Origin: an uncultured Clostridia bacterium
GTDB lineage: Bacteria; Bacillota; Clostridia; Oscillospirales; Acutalibacteraceae
Direction of reading: 5' to 3'
Length of the DNA stretch: 30,446 bases
NCBI GenBank assembly: GCA_937912175.1
Contig: CALDOU010000029.1
Coordinates: 1-30,446 of the forward strand
Part shown: positions 1 through 5,762 of the stretch, one piece after another
Position numbering within the stretch: the stretch's first letter is position 1
How the letters are laid out: every line of letters begins with the position of its first letter
Program-made: the position numbers and the translations under genes
The notes under the pieces: generated by a model
What the model was told of the DNA's origin: nothing
The model's database searches: none
What the model saw: the letters and a program-made list of their open reading frames with translations, nothing else

Positions 1-197
1 ATACAGAAGACGATAAAGCCAACGCAGAAGCCGATAAAACCGATACAGAAGACGATAAAGCCAACGCAGAAGCTGATACAACCGATACAGAAGACGATAA
101 AGCCAACGCAGAAGCCGATAAAACCGATACAGAAGACGAACAATCCAGGAAAAAAGCTACCGCAACATCCCGTTGGTGGAATCCACTTTCTTGGTGA
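1..197 (+). CDS. C-terminal end of an acidic repeat protein (5' partial)
   Basis: An open frame enters from the left edge (first full codon at base 3) and stops with TGA at 195-197. It encodes three copies of the 14-residue unit TEDDKANAEADKTD (the second has T for K at position 12), then TEDEQSRKKATATSR and the aromatic tail WWNPLSW. The repeats are almost all charged or small residues, which suggests a soluble, extended or helical linker or stalk; the Trp-rich end looks like a distinct terminal motif. No enzyme or family can be named because the N-terminal part lies outside the window. No terminator follows; the next gene starts 124 bases downstream with its own promoter. Coding status is supported by repeat length being a multiple of three and by the frame staying open through three copies. 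Confidence 0.7.
   Translation, partial: TEDDKANAEADKTDTEDDKANAEADTTDTEDDKANAEADKTDTEDEQSRKKATATSRWWNPLSW
3..140 (+). repeat. 42-bp in-frame tandem repeat, three copies plus 12 bp
   Basis: Units lie at 3-44, 45-86 and 87-128, and a fourth begins at 129 but diverges after about 11 bases. The copies differ at only two positions in unit 2 (GCT for GCC at 72-74, ACA for AAA at 78-80). Such near identity points to recent duplication by slippage or recombination. More copies probably lie to the left of the window. Confidence 0.9.
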
Positions 198-251
198 AAA
201 GGTTAAAATAAAAAAATTAAACAAATTGTACAAAAATAAATATACATAATA

Positions 252-280
252 TTGATTTTGTATATCAAATAAAGTATAAT
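252..280 (+). promoter_or_regulatory. Sigma-A type promoter of the 880-residue secreted protein
   Basis: TTGATT (252-257) and TATAAT (275-280) are separated by exactly 17 bases. Predicted transcription start is near 287, about 34 bases before the ATG at 321, leaving a short leader with the Shine-Dalgarno GGGAGG at 308-313. Confidence 0.7.
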
Positions 281-317
281 ACCTCCTGAACTAAATTTTG
301 AATAACCGGGAGGTATT
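278..317 (+). promoter_or_regulatory. Inverted repeat joining the -10 region to the ribosome binding site
   Basis: AATACCTCC (278-286) is the exact reverse complement of GGAGGTATT (309-317), with 22 bases between. The right arm is the ribosome binding site of the gene at 321; the left arm overlaps the end of the -10 box. An RNA that starts upstream, for example by read-through from the repeat gene, could fold and hide the ribosome binding site, while RNA starting near 287 would lack the left arm. The repeat is seen directly; the function is inferred. Confidence 0.5.
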
Positions 318-320
318 TTT

Positions 321-2963
321 ATGTTATTAAAAAAATCCATATCTTCTATTTTGGGAGGCGCTATATTACTTACACCTTGTTATACCCCATTAGTATCGGC
401 AACGGAAAACATATCGGGTAATCCTCAACAAAGCGATATAAATAAATCGGAACACATTGGTTTTCAAAAGGAGTTTTATTTAAATCAAAAAGATTCAAAA
501 CTTAATCTTTTTGATAAATACAATTTAAACCTTGCATTACAGCAAGGCTTGGAATTTATTCTAAATGATAAAACCAGCAGTTTTATTGATAACAAATCAA
601 CGTTAAACCAATGTATTATTAAGAACAAGTCACTTTGTAAATATATAGAAAGTGTGTCTGACTACATAAAAACCACAAAAGATTCCGAAAATGACCAGCA
701 ACTGGAAATTTTAAAACAATTAACCATCATAAAAAAACTTATGTTAGCCGATAAAGAAATTCCGCAAAGTAACAATTTTTTTAAATTTATTTCCGCTATG
801 GAATATGCATACAAAACCATAATTTCCCGAAAAATCGCCTCAGAAGTATTATCTGAAAATTGCGAAAAAGTTGAAAGCGCCATGTCTTCACAAAATTCAT
901 CCACAGGCATAGATGTTTCGGGAGGAATATCGCAAGGAGCTCTTAACGTAGGGCTTTCAATCGGGGCAAAAACCGAAGAAAGTTCATCGGAAAAATCTTT
1001 TTATAAAATTAATACTTCGGGTACAATCGGAATTAGTATAGGCATAGGATACAAAGATTTTATTTCAGTCAATACTACTGATACCGTCGGCGTTACGCAT
1101 TCTTTGGTTTTATATTCTTTGGAACAATTTTTAGATTCATATACCAAAGACGGGAAAATAACCACAGTTAACTTACGTGAACCGGACATTAAAAAAATAA
1201 TTACCTCTCGTAAACAAATGCAACAAGACGAAAAAAATCTTTTATCCGTCATGCAAACTTCGCTGGAATGGTATCTTAAAGCAACGGAAATAGTTCCTCA
1301 ATCTATAGTTATTGATTGGCCGTCCATCACAATAACAAAATCAGGAGACGTTCAAAAAAGTATTGGAAACACCTTAAGCACAAACGCTGCAGCTAAATGT
1401 TTTGCGTCACTCGGCATGAATGTTTCCGCCGAAAGTTCAGCCACCAGAACTTATATTAAAAATTCTTATCTTAATCTTATTAATGAAGATTGTTCTCCTT
1501 CCGATTATGTGGAAGATGCTTCTAAAATCATCGACTTTTTAAAACAAGATAAAACAAAAAAATATAATGATATTAAAACTCATTTTGAAAGTTATGGAGA
1601 TAAAAAAATAAATATAATACCGATTTTGATTGCAAATATAATAGGAGACATAAGAAGATATAACTCAGCCTTATCAATATTGGCCGACCCAACTACGGAT
1701 AAAGAATCAAGATTCAATGCCCAAAAAATAAAAAATCAAATTGAAGAAGACTGGATAGGAAATTCTAAAATTCATCATATAAACAAAGGGCGATTGGATA
1801 TATTAAAAACTGCTATTGCAGTAAGTACATACTTAAGAACATATGTTTCCAGCGAAGAAGAAATCAGTTCTTTCAAAAAACTTTATAGCGAAATTGAACA
1901 TCTTGCGAAAATGCAAATTTTTTCTAAAAATTCTTCTAAACAAAAAGCAGAGTACAGTACCTCCAGAAGTACTTTTACCACATCAATAAACGGAAAAACA
2001 TATTTAAATATTCCGGTAATAGGTTCCACCGCTTTAAGCGCAGAGTACATAGATAACATCGGAGATGCAAATTTTGACACCAGCAAAGACCTTACAATAA
2101 AAATGCAACTGCCTATGTTTGGAGATAAACTTTTGGGAAAACATAGCATAAAAAATGAATTTCAAAAATTAATCACTCGAATATCGGAAAAAGATAATGC
2201 GTTTGCCCCTATGTTAAAAGATTCCCTTTCACTTATATATTCAAAATTCGAAAATATATTAAAAAGTTTAGGAATAGAAACCAAACTATGTATCCCTAAT
2301 GTATTTTCAATGAGTAATTATATGTTACTTAATTTCTACTTGACAAAAATAAATAAATCGGATGAAGCCGATAAAATTTCTCCTCTCCCCGGATGTTTGA
2401 CTCCCATTACTAAAGATAAAGACGAATGGGCACTTAAACTTATTAAAAGAATCGATACTGCTTCATCTGACTTAAAGCTCAGCGTAGCAGATTGCGGTAT
2501 AAATGCTTCTAACAAAACAGGAAAAGCTTCATCAATTATCGGAGACAACACTTTCACGTTTATCACCGGCAGATATAATGTAGGGGCTTTGGGAATGAGC
2601 AACTCCGACCGTATGAGTAATTACCTTTGGAATAATTTCAAAAAATCACAATCCGAACAATTTAAAAAACTTTTTATCAATATAGGTAACAAAGAAAACG
2701 CATGCTATGAACTTCAAGAAATATGGAACGAAATTTTGAATAATATTCGCAATAATAAAAAATATACTTTACAAAAACAAAACTCCAAAATAGACGCTAT
2801 TTCTAAATGTTTCGAAGAATTTCTAATTTCTTGCAACGACTTGGTTAAAGAAGATTCTTTTGAAAACTTTGAAAAAACATCTACACTTTTAGATAAAGTT
2901 ATGGATTATAATTATAAATACAATTACATGGTAGAATTAAAACGAGTCCACGGAATTAAATAA
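321..2963 (+). CDS. Large secreted protein of unknown function (880 residues)
   Basis: The start at 321 has Shine-Dalgarno GGGAGG 7 bases upstream. Residues 1-27 form a classical signal peptide: MLLKK, a hydrophobic core, then VSA before a likely cleavage site ahead of TEN. LTPC at 17-20 is not a proper lipobox, and there is no C-terminal membrane anchor or LPXTG sorting motif, so the mature protein is probably released or loosely held. Most of it is predicted helical and Lys/Asn/Ser-rich. It is broken by three Gly/Ser-rich, strand-like stretches, roughly residues 195-265 (with GLSIGAKT and GTIGISIGIGYKDF), 535-610 (STSRSTFTTSINGKTYL) and 725-770 (GDNTFTFITGRYNVGALG). I do not recognise the family. 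The alternating helical and glycine-rich strand blocks might indicate a pore-forming or host-contact protein, but that is a guess. It is monocistronic: own promoter upstream, hairpin terminator after the stop. Confidence 0.85.
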   Translation: MLLKKSISSILGGAILLTPCYTPLVSATENISGNPQQSDINKSEHIGFQKEFYLNQKDSKLNLFDKYNLNLALQQGLEFILNDKTSSFIDNKSTLNQCIIKNKSLCKYIESVSDYIKTTKDSENDQQLEILKQLTIIKKLMLADKEIPQSNNFFKFISAMEYAYKTIISRKIASEVLSENCEKVESAMSSQNSSTGIDVSGGISQGALNVGLSIGAKTEESSSEKSFYKINTSGTIGISIGIGYKDFISVNTTDTVGVTHSLVLYSLEQFLDSYTKDGKITTVNLREPDIKKIITSRKQMQQDEKNLLSVMQTSLEWYLKATEIVPQSIVIDWPSITITKSGDVQKSIGNTLSTNAAAKCFASLGMNVSAESSATRTYIKNSYLNLINEDCSPSDYVEDASKIIDFLKQDKTKKYNDIKTHFESYGDKKINIIPILIANIIGDIRRYNSALSILADPTTDKESRFNAQKIKNQIEEDWIGNSKIHHINKGRLDILKTAIAVSTYLRTYVSSEEEISSFKKLYSEIEHLAKMQIFSKNSSKQKAEYSTSRSTFTTSINGKTYLNIPVIGSTALSAEYIDNIGDANFDTSKDLTIKMQLPMFGDKLLGKHSIKNEFQKLITRISEKDNAFAPMLKDSLSLIYSKFENILKSLGIETKLCIPNVFSMSNYMLLNFYLTKINKSDEADKISPLPGCLTPITKDKDEWALKLIKRIDTASSDLKLSVADCGINASNKTGKASSIIGDNTFTFITGRYNVGALGMSNSDRMSNYLWNNFKKSQSEQFKKLFINIGNKENACYELQEIWNEILNNIRNNKKYTLQKQNSKIDAISKCFEEFLISCNDLVKEDSFENFEKTSTLLDKVMDYNYKYNYMVELKRVHGIK

Positions 2964-2971
2964 TTTTTAAC

Positions 2972-3012
2972 AATAAGCATCCACACCATAATTGCGTGGA
3001 TGCTTATTTTAT
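2972..3012. terminator. Bidirectional hairpin terminator
   Basis: A perfect 13-bp stem, AATAAGCATCCAC (2972-2984) with GTGGATGCTTATT (2996-3008), and an 11-base loop. It is followed on the plus strand by a T-rich run. It lies directly between the secreted-protein gene and the oppositely oriented tRNA-Ser, so it can serve both. Confidence 0.85.
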
Positions 3013-3013
3013 T

Positions 3014-3102
3014 TGGCGGAGCGGGTGGGATTCGAACCCACGTGGGATTGCTCCCAAACTGATTTCGAGTCAGCCCCGTTATGACCACTTCGATACCGCT
3101 CC
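3014..3102 (-). tRNA. tRNA-Ser (anticodon CGA)
   Basis: Read on the minus strand the 89-base gene starts GGAGCGG, pairs with CCGCTCC at the 3' end, has discriminator G and an encoded CCA. The anticodon loop is CTCGAAA, so the anticodon is CGA (reads UCG). A long variable arm (GGGAGCAATCCC region) and T-arm GGTTCGAATCC are present, as expected for a class II serine tRNA. It stands alone, away from the five-tRNA cluster at 5169. Confidence 0.95.
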
Positions 3103-3226
3103 ATAAGTGTTTTAATACCTATTATTTTATGAGTTAATCAAATTAATGTCAAGATTCAAGCAATAGGTTTTACTGAATATTATTGATTAATAAATAATTT
3201 AATAAATATTTTTTATATCCCTATTT

Positions 3227-3259
3227 TTGACATAATAAGCGTTATCCAAACCCCATAAT
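3227..3259 (+). promoter_or_regulatory. spoIIG-type promoter with long spacer and possible Spo0A box
   Basis: TTGACA (3227-3232) and CATAAT (3254-3259) are 21 bases apart. In Bacillus subtilis the spoIIG promoter is sigma-A dependent with an over-long 22-base spacer and needs Spo0A bound over the -35 region. Here TTTGACA at 3226-3232 is one base off the reverse complement of the Spo0A core TGTCGAA. A second weaker match, TGTCAAG, lies at 3147-3153. The predicted start of transcription is near 3266 and the spoIIGA ATG is at 3309. Spacing and boxes are seen; Spo0A control is inferred. Confidence 0.55.
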
Positions 3260-3308
3260 AAAATTAAACCTTTTTAATTTATAAATTTGCAATTATGGTG
3301 GGTGATAT

Positions 3309-4172
3309 ATGAAACAAGTAATATATTTGGATATTTTAATCGCAGTCAACTTATTTGTAAACTATTTTTTGCTTTTATCCACAGCAAAATTTTTATGCTT
3401 AAAGTGGAAACCCGGAAGACTTATTCTCGGAGAATTTTTAGGAGCTGTTTATTCCTTATACATATTTGTCCCGATTCATAATATCTTTTTTTCGTTGGTT
3501 ATTAAATTATTAATGTCTTTTACTATCATTTGGGCAACGTTCGGAATAAAAAATATAGGTCTGTTTTTTAAAACTTTAGCGTGTTTTTATTCAATAAATT
3601 TTGCGTTTTCCGGAATAATGATGGCATTGTGGAACATATATCGGCCAAACGGAATGGAATTTAATAACGGAGTCATATACTTTAATATTTCGCCTTTAAT
3701 CCTTATTATTTTTACCTTAATTTCTTATATAATAATTGAATTTATAAATCGCATAACAGAAAAGAAAAAAATAAAAAACACATGGTGCAAAGTAAAGGTG
3801 AATTATAAAAATAATCACATTTTGATCAACGCCAAAGTAGATACAGGAAATTTGCTTAAAGAACCTTTTTCAAATCTTCCTGTAATGGTAGTTAAAAAAT
3901 CGGCAATATCTGATTTTTTACCTAAAAACATGATAACAAATCTCGATAATTTGCTTATTGGTAAATTTGACACAAGCTTCAATCAGGATTTTAAATCAAG
4001 AATTGTTCCTTTCAAAACTATTTCCGGCGATGGAGTTTTGCCCGCTTTTAAACCCGATTTTATAAATTTAAATAATAGCGAATATCAAAAAGAAATATAT
4101 ATTGCAATATGTAAAGATGATATGCTTCCCAAAAGTATATCCGCACTCATTAATCCGGAAATTTTAGACTAA
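3309..4172 (+). CDS. spoIIGA: SpoIIGA, pro-sigma-E processing aspartic protease
   Basis: SpoIIGA is the membrane protease that removes the pro-sequence of sigma-E in the mother cell after asymmetric septation. The 287-residue length fits the family. The first about 145 residues form five hydrophobic segments (starting IYLDILIAVNLFVNYFLLL), followed by a soluble protease domain. The catalytic motif is DTGN at 178-181 (AKVDTGNLLKEP), matching the active-site aspartate of the B. subtilis protein; the family works as a dimer with one aspartate per subunit. The start at 3309 follows a G-rich binding site (GGTGGGTGAT). Its substrate gene, sigE, begins 27 bases after the stop, so the two form an operon under the long-spacer promoter at 3227. 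In many clostridia sigG follows sigE, but here it does not. Confidence 0.95.
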   Translation: MKQVIYLDILIAVNLFVNYFLLLSTAKFLCLKWKPGRLILGEFLGAVYSLYIFVPIHNIFFSLVIKLLMSFTIIWATFGIKNIGLFFKTLACFYSINFAFSGIMMALWNIYRPNGMEFNNGVIYFNISPLILIIFTLISYIIIEFINRITEKKKIKNTWCKVKVNYKNNHILINAKVDTGNLLKEPFSNLPVMVVKKSAISDFLPKNMITNLDNLLIGKFDTSFNQDFKSRIVPFKTISGDGVLPAFKPDFINLNNSEYQKEIYIAICKDDMLPKSISALINPEILD

Positions 4173-4199
4173 AATAAACTTATCAGGGGAGTTTAACAC

Positions 4200-4940
4200 A
4201 TGAAAGTATTTTTATTTAATACATATTTTAAAAAAATTAAAAACCTTATCTCTAACTTAAAAAACAAATTTATATTAAAAACACAAAAAGGAATATACTA
4301 TATAAACGGCCCGGAACTACTCCCACCCCCTCTTACAAAAGAAGAAGAAAACAAAATTATGCAAAAAATAATTAACGGGGAACCCGGAAATATCCGTGAA
4401 CCTTTAATAACTCATAATATCAGATTGGTGGTATATATCGCCAAAAAATTTGATTCATCAGGTATACCGATTGAAGACTTAATTTCAATAGGTACAATAG
4501 GTCTTATAAAAGCAGTAAATACTTTTTGCCCCACAAAAAGCATCAAATTGGCAACATATGCTTCACGGTGCATTGAAAACGAAATATTGATGTATTTAAG
4601 AAAAAGCTCTCAACTAAAAAACGAAACATCTATTGATGAACCCTTAAACGTGGACTGGGACGGAAATGAATTATTACTTTCCGACATTTTGGGAAGTTCT
4701 GACGATATAGTCACCTCTCGATTAGAACAAGAAACTGAATGTAATTTAGTTTTAGACGCAGTAAAAAGCTTAGCTGAAAGAGATAAATTAATAATGGAGC
4801 TAAGATTCGGGCTTTTAGGGAAAAAAGAACACACTCAAAAAGAGGTCGCGGATTTAATGGGGATTTCTCAATCTTATATATCCCGTTTAGAAAAAAGAAT
4901 AATTGAAAAATTAAAGAAAAATATCGAAAAAGTTTCATAA
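4200..4940 (+). CDS. sigE: RNA polymerase sporulation sigma factor E (pro-sigma-E)
   Basis: Sigma-E directs the first mother-cell-specific transcription programme during sporulation. The 246-residue product begins with a basic, amphipathic pro-sequence of about 33 residues. Then comes the diagnostic GIYYINGPELLPPPL, equivalent to the cleavage region VYYIGGSEALPPPL of B. subtilis pro-sigma-E. Region 2 includes NIRLVVYIAKKF, EDLISIGTIGLIKAV and the -10-binding stretch KLATYASRCIENEILMYLR. Region 4.2 at the C terminus has the helix-turn-helix HTQKEVADLMGISQSYISRLEKR. Shine-Dalgarno AGGGGAG precedes the ATG. The pro-sequence is somewhat longer than the 27 residues removed in B. subtilis. It is co-transcribed with spoIIGA, whose protein activates it. 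No clear terminator follows; the next 100 bases are featureless AT-rich DNA before the tRNA promoters. Confidence 0.95.
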   Translation: MKVFLFNTYFKKIKNLISNLKNKFILKTQKGIYYINGPELLPPPLTKEEENKIMQKIINGEPGNIREPLITHNIRLVVYIAKKFDSSGIPIEDLISIGTIGLIKAVNTFCPTKSIKLATYASRCIENEILMYLRKSSQLKNETSIDEPLNVDWDGNELLLSDILGSSDDIVTSRLEQETECNLVLDAVKSLAERDKLIMELRFGLLGKKEHTQKEVADLMGISQSYISRLEKRIIEKLKKNIEKVS

Positions 4941-5043
4941 TATAAATGATTTTATGTTAATTGTTGATAAAATTGTTTAAAGTGTGAAAATTTATAGTAA
5001 AAAATTATTATTTTATGTATTTTTGAATATATTTTTGCAAAAC

Positions 5044-5072
5044 TTGACTTTTGCTGATTTTATATATAGTAT
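5044..5072 (+). promoter_or_regulatory. Upstream promoter of the tRNA cluster (P1)
   Basis: TTGACT (5044-5049), 17-base spacer, TAGTAT (5067-5072). It reads toward the tRNA-Gly gene about 97 bases downstream and forms a tandem pair with the stronger promoter at 5121. Confidence 0.5.
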
Positions 5073-5120
5073 GCTTATTATAACTCTATAATTTAATTTT
5101 AAATTTTTTAAAAAACCTTA

Positions 5121-5149
5121 TTGACAAAACATATCGATCATGGTACAAT
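5121..5149 (+). promoter_or_regulatory. Main promoter of the tRNA cluster (P2)
   Basis: Consensus TTGACA (5121-5126), 17-base spacer, TACAAT (5144-5149). The predicted transcription start near 5156 leaves about 12 bases before the first tRNA, typical of stable RNA operons. Confidence 0.8.
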
Positions 5150-5168
5150 ATTTTTTGTCACTTAAGGT

Positions 5169-5242
5169 GCGGGTGTAGTTCAATGGTAGAACTTCAGCCT
5201 TCCAAGCTGATAGCGTGGGTTCGATTCCCATCACCCGCTCCA
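5169..5242 (+). tRNA. tRNA-Gly (anticodon TCC)
   Basis: Acceptor stem GCGGGTG pairs with CACCCGC, discriminator T, encoded CCA. The anticodon loop CTTCCAA gives TCC. It is the first gene of a five-tRNA cluster. Confidence 0.96.
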
Positions 5243-5277
5243 ATTCGTCAGATTACTTTGACGTGGTGCTGACATCT

Positions 5278-5354
5278 GCGCTAGTAGCTCAGCAGGATAG
5301 AGCAACTGCCTTCTAAGCAGTAGGTCAGGGGTTCGAATCCCTTCTGGCGCACCA
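5278..5354 (+). tRNA. tRNA-Arg (anticodon TCT)
   Basis: Acceptor GCGCTAG pairs with CTGGCGC (one G-T pair), discriminator A, encoded CCA. The anticodon loop CTTCTAA gives TCT, reading AGA/AGG. Confidence 0.95.
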
Positions 5355-5365
5355 TGTAAACATAT

Positions 5366-5443
5366 GGTGGATATAGCTCAGTTGGCTAGAGCGCCAGATT
5401 GTGGCTCTGGAGGCCATCGGTTCAACTCCGATTATCCACCCCA
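5366..5443 (+). tRNA. tRNA-His (anticodon GTG)
   Basis: Acceptor GTGGATA pairs with TATCCAC. The extra G at 5366 faces discriminator C at 5440, the G-1:C73 pair that marks histidine tRNA. The anticodon loop is TTGTGGC with anticodon GTG, and CCA is encoded. Confidence 0.96.
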
Positions 5444-5465
5444 TTTAACTTAATTATATCTTCAT

Positions 5466-5540
5466 TGGGGTGTCGCCAAGCGGTAAGGCAATGGACTTTG
5501 ACTCCATCATTCGCTGGTTCGAATCCAGCCATCCCAGCCA
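5466..5540 (+). tRNA. tRNA-Gln (anticodon TTG)
   Basis: Acceptor TGGGGTG pairs with CATCCCA (one G-T pair), discriminator G, encoded CCA. The anticodon loop CTTTGAC gives TTG. Confidence 0.95.
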
Positions 5541-5571
5541 TTTTATTTCAATATTTTTATCTCATGTATAT

Positions 5572-5647
5572 GAGCCATTAGCTCAGTTGGTAGAGCACCT
5601 GACTTTTAATCCGGTTGTCCGGGGTTCGAGTCCCCGATGGCTCACCA
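5572..5647 (+). tRNA. tRNA-Lys (anticodon TTT)
   Basis: Acceptor GAGCCAT pairs with ATGGCTC, discriminator A, encoded CCA. The anticodon loop CTTTTAA gives TTT. It is the last gene of the cluster, directly before a strong terminator. Confidence 0.96.
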
Positions 5648-5652
5648 TTTTT

Positions 5653-5688
5653 AAAGCCCAACGTACTAATCAGCGTTGGGCTTTTGTG
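5653..5688 (+). terminator. Intrinsic terminator of the tRNA cluster
   Basis: Perfect 11-bp stem AAAGCCCAACG (5653-5663) with CGTTGGGCTTT (5674-5684), a 10-base loop and a T run. Confidence 0.9.
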
Positions 5689-5702
5689 TGTTAAAATATA
5701 AT

Positions 5703-5737
5703 AAAAACCGCTCTTTTTGGTTACCCAAAGGAGCGGT
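5703..5737 (-). terminator. Intrinsic terminator of secA
   Basis: ACCGCTC and GAGCGGT pair, extended inward by TTTGG with CCAAA around a TTAC loop. On the minus strand the hairpin is followed by a T run (A bases at 5703-5707). It lies 25 bases after the secA stop. Confidence 0.8.
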
Positions 5738-5762
5738 AATTTTTAATTTCATAAAATTTCAG

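Noticed and set aside
1..140. Tandem repeats as a CRISPR array
   Set aside because: The 42-bp units are directly adjacent with no unique spacers, and they keep a single open reading frame.
3287..3481. 64-residue frame starting before spoIIGA
   Set aside because: It overlaps the start of spoIIGA in another frame, lacks a binding site and has no plausible protein features.
5399..5694. Small open frames across the tRNA cluster
   Set aside because: They are made of tRNA-His, tRNA-Gln and tRNA-Lys sequence read as protein.
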